A stretch of DNA of 35,581 nt from Aquibacillus koreensis. GTDB lineage: Bacteria; Bacillota; Bacilli; Bacillales; Amphibacillaceae. The stretch is from contig NZ_JAOALK010000028.1 of NCBI RefSeq assembly GCF_025154055.1, positions 1 to 35,581 of the forward strand, read 5' to 3'. Under the pieces are notes generated by a model that saw only the letters and a program-made list of their open reading frames with translations, had not been told where the DNA came from and did not search any database. Shown here in pieces: positions 7,899 to 15,913 of the stretch. Every line of letters begins with the position of its first letter. Within the stretch, counting starts at the first letter, position 1. Both the position numbers and the translations under genes were made by a program.

Positions 7899-7929
7899 TG
7901 GAAACAGAAGAACCGTCCCTCTGTTTCCA
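7899..7929 (-). repeat. Dispersed 31-bp repeat, single complete unit
   Basis: TGGAAACA (7899-7906) and TGTTTCCA (7922-7929) enclose AGAACCGTCCCTC, the reverse-oriented core. It lies 38 bases before the acetyltransferase. The rest of 7723-7967 shows nothing else I can name. Confidence 0.85.
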
Positions 7930-7967
7930 CCTGACCGAGAAAATATCCGTATAAAGGAAGGAAATTT

Positions 7968-8516
7968 ATGAAAGTAATTAATAAAAATTATACTATTCAC
8001 GATTTAACCTACATGATAAGAACAGCAAACGAATTTGACGCTAAACAGCTATCTGATGTCAGATTACAGATCGATGGAGAAACAGAAAATATGGATAGAG
8101 AACGAGGAGAAGCTTATATTGATGAGTCTGGCTTCAAGCAGATCATTAAGAGTGATAGAGAAAAGAATTGTAACCTTTTTTTAGTTGTAGAAGTAAAGGG
8201 ACGAATCGTAGGATTTTCTAGGTGTGAAGGAAATGCTTTAAAAAGAACAGCACATAAAGTAGAGTTCGGCGTTTGTGTATTAAAGGATTACTGGGGACAT
8301 GCGATAGGGAGAAATCTGCTAAAGGAATCCATTCACTGGGTGGAAACTGTTGGAATTACAAAAATGACATTACAAGTATTAGAAACGAATGCGAAGGCAA
8401 TCACGATGTACAAGCAGTTTGGTTTTGAAGTGGAGGGAGTATTAAAAAAAGATAAACTACTTTCGGATGGAAACTACTATCATACAATAGTAATGGGACG
8501 CTTTCATAAAACGTAA
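7968..8516 (+). CDS. GNAT family N-acetyltransferase
   Basis: This 182-residue acetyl-CoA-dependent acetyltransferase resembles the RimJ/PhnO-type GNAT branch. The acetyl-CoA loop is DYWGHAIGRNLLKESI (about residues 106-121), preceded by the beta-4 strand VEFGVCVLKDY. The later NAKAITMYKQFGFEVEG segment is the typical GNAT motif B. It is soluble, with no signal peptide. ATG 7968 has AAAGGAAGG seven bases upstream. It is monocistronic, with its own terminator after the stop. The acceptor, whether an amine, antibiotic or protein N-terminus, cannot be read from the sequence. Confidence 0.87.
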   Translation: MKVINKNYTIHDLTYMIRTANEFDAKQLSDVRLQIDGETENMDRERGEAYIDESGFKQIIKSDREKNCNLFLVVEVKGRIVGFSRCEGNALKRTAHKVEFGVCVLKDYWGHAIGRNLLKESIHWVETVGITKMTLQVLETNAKAITMYKQFGFEVEGVLKKDKLLSDGNYYHTIVMGRFHKT

Positions 8517-8550
8517 TCATTATTTGTATTTACATCATTACATCTATTAT

Positions 8551-8574
8551 AGACCGTTTAACCGGTCTTTTTTT
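8551..8574 (+). terminator. Rho-independent terminator after GNAT gene
   Basis: AGACCG (8551-8556) pairs with CGGTCT (8563-8568), followed by a run of T residues. Confidence 0.85.
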
Positions 8575-8684
8575 CATGGTCAATGGGATACGAATTGGGA
8601 ATTTATGTTAAGATATAATTAAGTTTGGGTATGGGAGGGATTAGGCATAAAATCAATTAAAATTTCTTATTATGATGCTTTTAG

Positions 8685-8715
8685 TGGAAACAGAGGGACG
8701 GTTCTTGCGTTCACA
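8685..8715 (+). repeat. Dispersed 31-bp repeat, degenerate distal end
   Basis: TGGAAACAGAGGGACGGTTC is followed by TTGCGTTCACA instead of the usual TGTTTCCA end. It lies about 55 bases before the lipoprotein gene. Confidence 0.8.
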
Positions 8716-8771
8716 GTGAACGATAGAAAGTGCCAAAATAAATGAGATTCCACTTGCAAAGGAGATTTGTA

Positions 8772-9323
8772 ATGAATCTAACAAAAACCATTCTTATTCT
8801 ATTACTAGTTTTTATCGTAATTGGATGTAGTGAAGAGAAAACACAAGATATCGCAGAGAAATACCTAGCGGAACAAGGTTACGAGGTAATTACCACAATA
8901 GAAAGTCCTGCTGTATCTTCTTTTACGCTTGTAGAGGAGGATGTTTCTGACGAGAAGAAACCTATGTTGGCGGGTACCATCGTTAAGAGAATGTGGCTAG
9001 TTCAAGAGCAAGAGCTTAAAGATTACAAAGGAGAAAAAATAGAGGTGAAACAATTTGTCGTTGAGAATCATCCATTAGATGATTGGGTATCGGAATATGA
9101 TGAAACTCTAAAATCAGTAGGGGAAACGCATGTAACGCTTCTTGTTGTGGATGGGGATGTCATTGGTGGGACATCTGCCCCAGGATTAAATAGAAGTGTA
9201 GCGGGGAATCCGCAATTTTCTTTAGATGGTAAAACATTTGAAGAAGTCCATCCAGGTAAATCCTATACCGTATGGAGTGACGACTGGATTGAAACGTATT
9301 TGGATTATATAAAATATGAATGA
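8772..9323 (+). CDS. Putative lipoprotein of unknown function
   Basis: The 183-residue product starts with a lipoprotein signal peptide: MNLTKTILILLLVFIVIGCS has a hydrophobic core and a lipobox-like VIGC, so Cys19 should be lipidated and the protein anchored outside the membrane. The mature part begins with an acidic stretch, then alternating polar and hydrophobic strands and no recognisable catalytic motif. An in-frame ATG 30 bases upstream exists, but AAAGGAG directly precedes ATG 8772. The protease gene follows 33 bases later with its own ribosome site, so the two may be co-transcribed. I do not recognise a family. Confidence 0.8.
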   Translation: MNLTKTILILLLVFIVIGCSEEKTQDIAEKYLAEQGYEVITTIESPAVSSFTLVEEDVSDEKKPMLAGTIVKRMWLVQEQELKDYKGEKIEVKQFVVENHPLDDWVSEYDETLKSVGETHVTLLVVDGDVIGGTSAPGLNRSVAGNPQFSLDGKTFEEVHPGKSYTVWSDDWIETYLDYIKYE

Positions 9324-9356
9324 TAGATTTAGAGAATGCTAATAGGGGGACAGCGA

Positions 9357-9980
9357 GTGAAAAAAATATGGGCAACTTTTTTTTATTTTTTATCTTTAGT
9401 AATCTTAGGTTTCTTTATAAGTAATCTATCCAAAATAGATTCTCCACTTGGTAATTTCAGAGCGGAATTATGGTTTATATGCTTTGTGATTTTAACATGT
9501 AGTTTTCATACTCCTAGACAAATAATTAAATCATTAATTAATTTCAACGTGTTAAAACAACCCGCTACTTATTTCTATATTGTCCTTTCACTATTATTAC
9601 CGTATGTATTGTTAATGCTTTGCGTAAATTATGAAATCCTGTTAGATAAACGACTTATTTATTTTTATAAACATGGACTTTTTCAACAACAAGACACGTT
9701 AGCGATCATCCATGCAACTATACTCAACCCCATTTGGGAAGAACTATTCTTTCGGGGAGTCCTATTGTTTTCGTTATTGAAGTTGATGAAACCAATATGG
9801 GCTATTTCTTTAACTTCTATATTATTTGCACTCTTTCATCCAAGTTACTGGATTGTTACTTTACTGTCCGGAATACTATTATCTCTTCTTACATATAAAA
9901 CAAAATCCATTATACCTGCTATTTTGTCACATGCCCTTTGGAACTTTTATATAGCATATCTATTCTTCTACTTTTCGTAA
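9357..9980 (+). CDS. CPBP family intramembrane metalloprotease
   Basis: This 207-residue membrane protein belongs to the CPBP (CAAX protease and bacteriocin-processing, Rce1/Abi) family. Several hydrophobic segments cover most of its length. The three family motifs are present: EELFFRG (EExxxR), FALFHPS (FxxxH) and HALWNFY (HxxxN), giving the expected metal ligands and catalytic Glu. An ATG lies 21 bases upstream, but GTG 9357 follows the ribosome site AATAGGGGGACAGCGA and starts VKKIWATFFYF. The stop codon TAA is the first base triplet of a dispersed repeat. The family acts in prenyl-protein processing, bacteriocin self-immunity or signalling; which applies here is unknown. Confidence 0.87.
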   Translation: MKKIWATFFYFLSLVILGFFISNLSKIDSPLGNFRAELWFICFVILTCSFHTPRQIIKSLINFNVLKQPATYFYIVLSLLLPYVLLMLCVNYEILLDKRLIYFYKHGLFQQQDTLAIIHATILNPIWEELFFRGVLLFSLLKLMKPIWAISLTSILFALFHPSYWIVTLLSGILLSLLTYKTKSIIPAILSHALWNFYIAYLFFYFS

Positions 9981-10048
9981 ACAGAGGGACGGTTCTTATG
10001 TTTCCAAATGCCTAAAATGGAAACATAAGAACCGTCCCCCTGTTTCCA
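9978..10048. repeat. Dispersed 31-bp repeat, inverted pair
   Basis: The left unit (9978-10006) starts on the TAA stop of the protease gene; the right unit is at 10018-10048. The variable bases match (TTCTTATGTTTCC against GGAAACATAAGAA), and the outer TGCCTAAAATGG and CCATTTTAGGCA add an alternative stem. From 10049 to 10261 no gene or clear signal is seen. Confidence 0.88.
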
Positions 10049-10261
10049 TTTTAGGCATACTTCTCCTCTTTTAAGGAAATAGGGTAGGGGCTAAATTGGG
10101 CTGGATTATTCCACATATTGTTCACTTTTTGTCCATTGTCTTGCTAATTTTTTATCTCTAATGATTATAATCAATTTCGTTATTTTTCCTTTTCTGCATG
10201 TTATCAGAATTGTAAGAAACGGATGTGGTTGTTGTTTTATCAGAGATCATCAATTTTAAAG

Positions 10262-10291
10262 AAGAGTCGGGAGCATTTGCTTCCGACTCTT
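10262..10291 (-). terminator. Terminator of the DsbA-family gene
   Basis: AAGAGTCGG (10262-10270) and CCGACTCTT (10283-10291) form a nine-base stem just after the minus-strand stop codon, followed on that strand by TCTTTAAAATT, a modest T tract. Confidence 0.75.
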
Positions 10292-10299
10292 TACTACAC

Positions 10300-11040
10300 T
10301 TACTTATTCTCATTTTGTGTTGGTGGTACTAAACAGCTATCATCTGTGCATACTGCGCCGCTATCATCACCAGACAAGTCCATAAATTGCGGTTTTGGAT
10401 TTTCTTGTTCCCAGACTTGGTCAAGTGCACTTTTAAATGTCTCTAACGGTTGCGCACCTGAAAACGCATATTTTTTATTGATTACAAAATAAGGAACTCC
10501 CGTTACACCAATATCTTGAGCAGTTTTTTGATCATTTCGCACTTCATTTGCAAATGAAGATGAATCGTTTAACACTTCAAATGCCTTATCGCGATCAATC
10601 CCTGATTCTTCAGCAATTGCTGCAAGTATTTCGATATCCCCAACGTTTCTTGAATCAGTAAAATAAGCGTGAAGTAAATGCTCAGTTAACACTTTATCCT
10701 TACCAATGGTTTCTGCATATTTAGCTAAGCGATGCGCATCAAAGGTGTTCGTCGGTTTCATCTCATCGTAGTTATAAATTAATCCGATCTCTGCAGCTTG
10801 TTCGATTAACCCTTTATTCATTTCCTTTACTTGCGCAGTATTCGTATTAAATTTAGTAGCTAAAGCGTCATAAATATGTTGATCGGTGTGTGCAGGAGCA
10901 TTCGAATCTAACTCAAAGCTTTTATACTGAATTTCAACTTGATCTTTATGAGCGAACTCCTCAATTGCCATCTCTAAACGTCTTTTTCCTATATAACAAA
11001 ACGGACAAACAAAGTCTGACCATACTTCTATTTTTAACAT
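10300..11040 (-). CDS. DsbA-family oxidoreductase, FrnE-like
   Basis: This 246-residue thioredoxin-fold protein belongs to the DsbA/FrnE group of thiol-disulfide oxidoreductases or 2-hydroxychromene-2-carboxylate isomerase relatives. The N-terminus reads MLKIEVWSDFVCPFCYIGKRR, with the redox pair Cys12-Pro-Phe-Cys15. The GVTGVPYFVI segment supplies the cis-Pro loop. Near the C-terminus is a second pair, Cys231-TDDS-Cys236 (CX4C), like the extra motif known from Deinococcus FrnE. There is no signal peptide, so it should be cytoplasmic. An upstream Met would add six residues, but GAGGTG lies nine bases before ATG 11040. Nearby HxlR and flavin genes suggest a thiol or electrophile stress setting, by inference. 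Confidence 0.87.
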   Translation of the reverse strand: MLKIEVWSDFVCPFCYIGKRRLEMAIEEFAHKDQVEIQYKSFELDSNAPAHTDQHIYDALATKFNTNTAQVKEMNKGLIEQAAEIGLIYNYDEMKPTNTFDAHRLAKYAETIGKDKVLTEHLLHAYFTDSRNVGDIEILAAIAEESGIDRDKAFEVLNDSSSFANEVRNDQKTAQDIGVTGVPYFVINKKYAFSGAQPLETFKSALDQVWEQENPKPQFMDLSGDDSGAVCTDDSCLVPPTQNENK

Positions 11041-11117
11041 ATATAGCACCTCAATCATGAAAGATTACAGTTATTGTAGCACCAAAACAGTCAAAACTTG
11101 TAAGAAGATGCTCAGGA

Positions 11118-11229
11118 GGAAACAAGGGGACGGTTCTCCTGCGTACGAGAACTGCCCCCTGTTCCAAAAGACAACTTAAGCGGTACCTCATACTAAATGG
11201 AAACGCAAGAACCGTCCCCTTGTTTCCAT
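11118..11229. repeat. Dispersed 31-bp repeats, cluster of three units
   Basis: A forward unit begins at 11118 (GGAAACAAGGGGACGGTTCT), a diverged reverse unit ACGAGAACTGCCCCCTGTTC lies at about 11145-11164, and a complete reverse unit at 11198-11229 ends five bases before the HxlR stop. The cluster fills the gap between the two minus-strand genes. Confidence 0.85.
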
Positions 11230-11233
11230 TCCA

Positions 11234-11581
11234 TTACATGTTTTGTTCTTTTAGTTTTTGTTGTTTGTGTATGGTGTGTTTGGTTCCCCATTCGTGCATG
11301 GCATGAAGGATTGGTTCTAAGCTTTTTCCATACTCAGTGATTGAATATTCTACTTTTGGTGGTACTTGTGGGTAGACGACTCTCTCAATAATATCTTCAT
11401 CTTCTAACTCACGAAGTTGTTTTGTTAGCATTTTTTGCGTAATTCCTGGTACATTACGTTTAAGCTCACTGAAGCGTTGTGTACCTTTTTTAAAGAGGTG
11501 TAATAAAATAATAGGCTTCCATTTTCCTACTAGGATACCTAAAGCATCTTCAACTTTGCATAATTCCGGTTCAATTGCCAT
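11234..11581 (-). CDS. HxlR family transcriptional regulator
   Basis: This 115-residue winged-helix DNA-binding protein belongs to the HxlR/MarR-like family, whose members often sense aldehydes, quinones or disulfide stress. The HTH covers about residues 25-75: [32 protein letters not shown], then the wing [16 protein letters not shown]. There is one Cys, at position 8 ([10 protein letters not shown]), where redox-sensing members such as YodB and HypR carry their conserved N-terminal Cys (Cys6 and Cys14 respectively); that role here is inference. The start ATG 11581 has AGGAGGAATACAA upstream. It is divergent from the LLM monooxygenase gene, with a perfect palindrome just upstream of its own start, so it probably controls itself and the flavin operon. 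Confidence 0.9.
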   Translation of the reverse strand: MAIEPELCKVEDALGILVGKWKPIILLHLFKKGTQRFSELKRNVPGITQKMLTKQLRELEDEDIIERVVYPQVPPKVEYSITEYGKSLEPILHAMHEWGTKHTIHKQQKLKEQNM

Positions 11582-11595
11582 TTGTATTCCTCCTA

Positions 11596-11617
11596 ATAGT
11601 ATCCTTTTTGATACTAT
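11596..11617. promoter_or_regulatory. Palindromic candidate HxlR operator
   Basis: ATAGTATC (11596-11603) and GATACTAT (11610-11617) are exact inverted repeats six bases apart, 15 bases upstream of the HxlR start. HxlR regulators bind such palindromes, so autoregulation is likely. The divergent monooxygenase start is about 185 bases away. Confidence 0.65.
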
Positions 11618-11801
11618 ATTACATAAAAGTGCGTACTTCCATTATTATTAACTATCATCCATAATAACATGACGTAGGGGATGTTAAAAGATAAACTAAT
11701 ATTTGGAATCAAATAAATGTAAACAAATAAATGGCTCGGGAACAATATACAAAAACATGTCTGCGAGCAAATCAACATAGAAAGATAGAAAGGTGATGAA
11801 A

Positions 11802-12860
11802 ATGGAAAAATACGGTATTAATCCAAGTGAAGGATTGGAATTTGGAATCTACACATTAGGAGACCACTTACCAAATCCGGTAACGGGAGAGCGAATTTCA
11901 GCGGAAGAAAGAATTCAAGAGATTATTGAATATGCTAAACTAGCCGACCAAGCTGGTATTGATTTTTTTAGTGTTGGTGAAAGCCACCAGGAATTTTTTG
12001 CAACACAAGCACATGCGGTTGTGCTTGCGGCAATTGCACAAGCGACAAAAAATATTAAAATTGCGAGCTCTTCTACAATCATTAGTACATCGGACCCGGT
12101 TCGTGTATATGAGAATTTTGCTACTGTAGACTTAATCTCTAAAGGGCGTGCTGAACTCATCGCTGGTCGAGCATCAAGAGTTGGATTATTCGAATTATTA
12201 GGCTACGATCTTCGTGATTATGAAGAGCTATATGAAGAAAAGTTTGACTTGCTACGTCAAATTAATGAAGAAGAAGTAGTGAATTGGAGTGGCGAGTACC
12301 GTGCACCGTTAAGAAATGCAAAAGTTCTTCCTCGTCCTCAAAAAGGAAAATTACCAATATGGCGTGCGGTTGGAGGATCTCCGGCGAGTGCTATTCGAGC
12401 TGGATACGCTGGTGTGCCGATGATGATGGCTCACTTGGGCGGACCAGTCTCTGTGTTTAAACGTACGATTGATTCCTATCGTGATGCTTTGCAGAGTAGA
12501 GGTTTTGATCCAACTGAATTCCCAGTAGCAACAGCTGGATTCTTTTATGCAGCAGAAACTTCTCAGCAAGCATTGAAAGATATGTATCCGCATATCAATG
12601 AAGGGATGAAGAGAACAAATGGCCAAGGATTTCCAAAACAACATTTCGCACAAGGCATTGATCCACATAATGTGATGAACATTGGTAGTCCACAAGAAAT
12701 TATTGAGAAGATTTTATATCAACATGAAGTCTATGGACACCAACGTTATATCGCGCAAATTGACTTTGGTGGCGTACCTTTTGAAAGACTACAAAAAAAC
12801 ATTGAGATAATCGGAACAGAAATACTACCAGCTATTAAAAAATACACTGCAAAAAAATAG
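11802..12860 (+). CDS. Luciferase-like (LLM class) flavin-dependent monooxygenase
   Basis: This 352-residue TIM-barrel enzyme of the bacterial luciferase family uses reduced FMN (or F420 in some relatives) and oxygen to oxidise a small substrate. The N-terminal EFGIYTLGDHLPNP, the GIDFFSVGESHQEFF segment, STSDPVRVYENFATVDLISKGR and GRASRVGLFELLGYDL are typical of the family. ATG 11802 follows AGAAAGGTGATGAAA; GTG and ATG codons 6 and 9 bases upstream lie inside the ribosome site. An FMN reductase gene follows, which would supply reduced FMN: the classical two-component arrangement. HxlR is divergent upstream. The substrate is unknown. Confidence 0.9.
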   Translation: MEKYGINPSEGLEFGIYTLGDHLPNPVTGERISAEERIQEIIEYAKLADQAGIDFFSVGESHQEFFATQAHAVVLAAIAQATKNIKIASSSTIISTSDPVRVYENFATVDLISKGRAELIAGRASRVGLFELLGYDLRDYEELYEEKFDLLRQINEEEVVNWSGEYRAPLRNAKVLPRPQKGKLPIWRAVGGSPASAIRAGYAGVPMMMAHLGGPVSVFKRTIDSYRDALQSRGFDPTEFPVATAGFFYAAETSQQALKDMYPHINEGMKRTNGQGFPKQHFAQGIDPHNVMNIGSPQEIIEKILYQHEVYGHQRYIAQIDFGGVPFERLQKNIEIIGTEILPAIKKYTAKK

Positions 12861-12865
12861 TGGGA

Positions 12866-12892
12866 TGCGGGGACAGATCCCTTGTCCCGCCA
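12866..12892 (+). terminator. Stem-loop between monooxygenase and FMN reductase
   Basis: GCGGGGACA pairs with TGTCCCGC with one bulged G, directly after the monooxygenase stop, followed by CATTTTGC. It may attenuate transcription into the reductase gene. The core GGGGACAG resembles the dispersed repeat, but the ends do not. Confidence 0.45.
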
Positions 12893-12937
12893 TTTTGCTT
12901 TATCAAATATAGCGAAGTAAGAAGGAGTGAACAACAG

Positions 12938-13507
12938 ATGAAAATCGTTGCATTATCAGGCTCTAATGTTGGGTCGAAAACGAGAACGGCTATGAATTAT
13001 ACGGTGGAAGCACTCCAAGAAAAATATGCAGATACAGCAGACGTTACTTTAATTGACTTAGCTGAATACGATGTCCAATTTAGTGATGGAAGAAATTATT
13101 TAGAATATGAAGGCGATACGGGTTATGTAACAAAAGCAATCATGGAAGCAGACGCCATTATTATTGGTACACCTATTTTTCAAGCTTCTATTCCTGCGAC
13201 ACTTAAGAACATTTTTGACTTATTACCGGTAAATGCCTTTCGAGATAAAGTAGTAAGCATGCTAGTGACTGCAGGATCAGCGAAGCATTACCTCATCGCC
13301 GAACAACAGTTAAAGCCAATCTTGGCTTACATGAAAGCACAAATGGTCCAAACCTATGTATTTATTGAAGAAAAAGACTTTTACAGAAAAGAAATTACCA
13401 GTGATGATGTAAAATTTCGGATTGAACGCTTAGCAGAAGATACGGTTGTGTTAACGGAAACCTATGCGAAAATCCGAGAAGAAAAAGAAGCAGCATACGA
13501 TTTTTAA
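12938..13507 (+). CDS. NADPH-dependent FMN reductase (SsuE/MsuE type)
   Basis: This 189-residue flavodoxin-fold reductase transfers electrons from NAD(P)H to FMN for a partner monooxygenase. It opens MKIVALSGSNVGSKTRTAM, the phosphate-binding loop of the FMN_red family. ADAIIIGTPIFQASIPATLKN is the second flavin-binding segment and LVTAGSAKHYLIAEQQLKPIL the SsuE-like signature. ATG 12938 has AAGAAGGAGTG upstream; the frame is open 78 bases further but without a good ribosome site. It lies 77 bases after the monooxygenase and 27 before sodA. It is a paralogue of the gene at 15357. Confidence 0.92.
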   Translation: MKIVALSGSNVGSKTRTAMNYTVEALQEKYADTADVTLIDLAEYDVQFSDGRNYLEYEGDTGYVTKAIMEADAIIIGTPIFQASIPATLKNIFDLLPVNAFRDKVVSMLVTAGSAKHYLIAEQQLKPILAYMKAQMVQTYVFIEEKDFYRKEITSDDVKFRIERLAEDTVVLTETYAKIREEKEAAYDF

Positions 13508-13534
13508 ATAAAGACAATTTGGAGGAACAGAACG

Positions 13535-14155
13535 ATGACAACATTTGAATTACCAAAACTAGCATATGACTTTAACGCATTAGAACCATATATCGATCAA
13601 AAAACGATGGAAATCCATCATGGAAAACACCACCAAACGTATGTGACAAAACTTAACGCTGCTATAGAAGGAAAAGCCGAACTAACAGGGAAATCCTTAG
13701 AAGAAATGTTATCTAACCTTGACGCTCTACCTGAAGATGTGAGAACGGCGATCAGAAACAACGGTGGGGGACATGTAAACCACACGCTTTTCTGGGAAGT
13801 AATTGCACCAGGGAAAGAACAATCTGCTCCTAGTGGAAAATTAGCCGATGCAATTGGTGAAGCTTTTGGTAGCATTAGTACATTTGAACAAAAATTTGCA
13901 GATGCAGCTACTACGCGTTTTGGTTCTGGTTGGGCGTGGTTAGTCGTAAATCAAAACGGAAAGTTAGAAGTAACGAGTACACCGAATCAAGATAACCCAA
14001 TCATGGAAGGTAAAACTGCGATTCTCGGTCTGGATGTTTGGGAACATGCTTATTACTTAAACTATCAAAACAGAAGACCTGATTATATCGAGAACTTTTT
14101 CAATATTATTAACTGGGATACTGTAGCGGAAAAATATGAATTATTAATAAAATAA
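13535..14155 (+). CDS. sodA: Superoxide dismutase, Mn-type
   Basis: The enzyme converts superoxide to oxygen and hydrogen peroxide in the cytoplasm. Its 206 residues are normal for the family. Metal ligands are His28 (EIHHGKHH), His83 ([11 protein letters not shown]), Asp167 and His171 ([10 protein letters not shown]). Gly in GGGH and Gln152 in TPNQDNP match the manganese-type arrangement rather than the iron type. ATG 13535 follows TTTGGAGGAACAGAACG. It lies 27 bases after the FMN reductase gene, with no terminator between, so it is probably co-transcribed. Reduced flavins leak superoxide, giving a reason for the linkage (inference). A terminator follows. Confidence 0.95.
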   Translation: MTTFELPKLAYDFNALEPYIDQKTMEIHHGKHHQTYVTKLNAAIEGKAELTGKSLEEMLSNLDALPEDVRTAIRNNGGGHVNHTLFWEVIAPGKEQSAPSGKLADAIGEAFGSISTFEQKFADAATTRFGSGWAWLVVNQNGKLEVTSTPNQDNPIMEGKTAILGLDVWEHAYYLNYQNRRPDYIENFFNIINWDTVAEKYELLIK

Positions 14156-14168
14156 GCGTCATTTAACG

Positions 14169-14200
14169 AATAAGGTGCCATTTGTGGTACCTTATTCTTG
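14169..14200 (+). terminator. Terminator of the monooxygenase-reductase-sodA operon
   Basis: AATAAGGTGCC (14169-14179) pairs with GGTACCTTATT (14186-14196) with one G-T wobble, followed by CTTG. The T tract is short, so some readthrough into ribF is possible. Behind it TTGATGATAAA occurs twice (14198-14208 and 14215-14225). Confidence 0.65.
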
Positions 14201-14239
14201 ATGATAAAATTTTATTGATGATAAAGTAGAGGGATGGAA

Positions 14240-15184
14240 ATGGATATTATCGATGTAAAAGAAAAACCACCTCTTGATTCGACGCCGTTAACACTAGTGA
14301 TTGGGAAATTTGATGGTGTACACAAAGGACACCAGCTGATTCTTCAGGTGGCCAGGGAAAAGATGGATTCTTCTCAAGAGACATTAGCTGTAATGGGTTT
14401 TTCTGATCAGCCACTATGGGTTTTAAGACAGGATGAAGCTTACGAAAAGAAAATTACCCCAGATCGAGATAAGTTCACCTTGCTAAAGCAGTACGGAGTA
14501 GGAAGGTATTATCGTGTGGCATTTACGAAAGAATATGCTGCAACAACTGCGGAAGCTTTTGTGAAGGAGCATTTAGCTCAGTTGCAGGTGAAGCGAATTG
14601 TAATTGGGGAGGGTTTTCGATTTGGTAAGGGAGCTTCGTCAAGTACAGATGCGTTAATCCGCCTTTGTACGGAAAGAAATATCGAAGTAGTTGTCGTGCC
14701 GCTTGTAAAAATTAACGGTACACCAATTAGTAGCACGAAAATACGTGGGTTGTTAAAAGAAGGACTGATGGAAGCGGCACAATCCTTATTAGGGCGCCCG
14801 TTTACTGTAACAGGTATTGTCGTACACGGACAAAAGATGGGAAGAAAGCTAGGATTTCCTACCATTAACATGGGCGAAATGGAAGCATTCGTTGAGCCTA
14901 AGCCAGGTGTATATTTAGGGGTAGTTGGCATTTATAAAGACGGTGTTATTACAGATTATAGGGATGTGTTAATAAGCGCAGGGTATCGTCCAAGCGTAAA
15001 TGGACAAGGCTACTTAATCGAAGCGCATATTCTTAATTATTCTGGAGATTTATATGATCAAACTGTATCCGTTTCATTTTTGCGTTACTTACGTGAAGAA
15101 ATCAAGTTCACTAATTTAGATGACCTAATCGAACAAATGGAACAAGATCGAATCCAAGCAGAACAACTACTTGCTACCGATTGA
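14240..15184 (+). CDS. ribF: Bifunctional riboflavin kinase/FAD synthetase
   Basis: This 314-residue enzyme phosphorylates riboflavin to FMN and adenylates FMN to FAD. The N-terminal nucleotidyltransferase domain has GKFDGVHKGH at 22-31 and PISSTKIRGLLKEG near 155-170. The C-terminal kinase domain starts with GRPFTVTGIVVHGQ, then GRKLGFPTIN and PGVYLGVV, and ends with the YLREEIKF segment. Two ATGs compete: 14234 abuts GAGGG, while 14240 has the right spacing, so I use 14240. The usual housekeeping gene is next to truB and rpsO; neither is here, so this is probably a paralogue serving the neighbouring flavin enzymes, as RibR does in the Bacillus subtilis ytmI operon (inference). Confidence 0.88.
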   Translation: MDIIDVKEKPPLDSTPLTLVIGKFDGVHKGHQLILQVAREKMDSSQETLAVMGFSDQPLWVLRQDEAYEKKITPDRDKFTLLKQYGVGRYYRVAFTKEYAATTAEAFVKEHLAQLQVKRIVIGEGFRFGKGASSSTDALIRLCTERNIEVVVVPLVKINGTPISSTKIRGLLKEGLMEAAQSLLGRPFTVTGIVVHGQKMGRKLGFPTINMGEMEAFVEPKPGVYLGVVGIYKDGVITDYRDVLISAGYRPSVNGQGYLIEAHILNYSGDLYDQTVSVSFLRYLREEIKFTNLDDLIEQMEQDRIQAEQLLATD

Positions 15185-15191
15185 ACATAAA

Positions 15192-15330
15192 GGAAACAGA
15201 GGGACAGTTCTCGTAAGCAGGGGGACGGTTCTTCTGTTCACGATAAAGCTGATGATTAAATAGGCAGGGAATTCTTATATTATACTCGACCCATAATTTG
15301 GACGCAGAAGAACCGTCCCCCTGTTTCCAT
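15192..15330. repeat. Dispersed 31-bp repeats, cluster of three units
   Basis: Two forward units stand in tandem (cores at about 15200 and 15220), the second ending TTCTTCTGTTCA, and a complete reverse unit lies at 15302-15330. They enclose about 60 bases of unrelated AT-rich sequence. The cluster separates ribF from the second FMN reductase. Confidence 0.85.
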
Positions 15331-15356
15331 CCACATTTTAGGGAGGAGCGATGGTT

Positions 15357-15911
15357 ATGAAGTTGGTTGGTGTTGCCGGTGCTTTAGCCGGTTGGAAGAC
15401 GAATGTTGTGATTCACCATGTGTTAGAGGCTGCTAAAGAGATTGACTCCAATATAGAAACAGAATTGATTGATTTAAGAGATGTGGAAGTGGAGTTCGTT
15501 CGTGGGGAGCCGTTAGCTTACTATAATGAAGATACCTTTAAAGTGGTTAACAAGATTCTAAATGCAGATTTCCTTGTATTTGGTACACCTATTTACCAAG
15601 CGTCAATTACAGGTGCGTTAAAAAACCTTCTTGATCATTTTGAGGTGGATGCATTTAAGGGTAAAGTGACAGGAATTATCACGACCGGTGCAGTAGAAAA
15701 ACACTTTCTTGTATCCGAATATCACCTGAAACCGGTTCTTGCCTACCTTAAGGGTTTAGTTCCAACCACGAATGTATTTGTTCATAATGACTCTTTTAGT
15801 GACGAAAATGAAATTATAGATGAAGAAGTTACGAAACGGATCAAGTTATTAGCGAATGAAATGGTTGATTTACAACAAAAAAATAAACGTTTTATGAAGG
15901 AGGATACTTAA
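15357..15911 (+). CDS. NADPH-dependent FMN reductase, second copy
   Basis: This 184-residue flavodoxin-fold reductase has the same layout as the gene at 12938: MKLVGVAGALAGWKTN at the nucleotide loop, ADFLVFGTPIYQASITGALKNLLDH, and GIITTGAVEKHFLVSEYHLKPVLAYLKG. GGAGGAG upstream fits ATG 15357 (spacing 8-10) better than ATG 15351; the alternative adds two residues. It overlaps the ribosome site of the ferredoxin gene, whose start is three bases beyond the stop, so the two are coupled. The pairing suggests electron transfer between reduced flavin, ferredoxin and an oxygenase, which is inference. Confidence 0.88.
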   Translation: MKLVGVAGALAGWKTNVVIHHVLEAAKEIDSNIETELIDLRDVEVEFVRGEPLAYYNEDTFKVVNKILNADFLVFGTPIYQASITGALKNLLDHFEVDAFKGKVTGIITTGAVEKHFLVSEYHLKPVLAYLKGLVPTTNVFVHNDSFSDENEIIDEEVTKRIKLLANEMVDLQQKNKRFMKEDT

Positions 15912-15913
15912 CA

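Noticed and set aside
10223-10492. 89-codon plus-strand frame across the terminator and 3' end of the DsbA-family gene
   Set aside because: It runs through a terminator hairpin and is antisense to the FrnE-like gene, with no ribosome site.
12866-12892. GGGGACAG stem-loop after the monooxygenase gene as a member of the dispersed repeat family
   Set aside because: Only seven or eight core bases agree and the TGGAAACA/TGTTTCCA ends are missing; it is better explained as an ordinary stem-loop.
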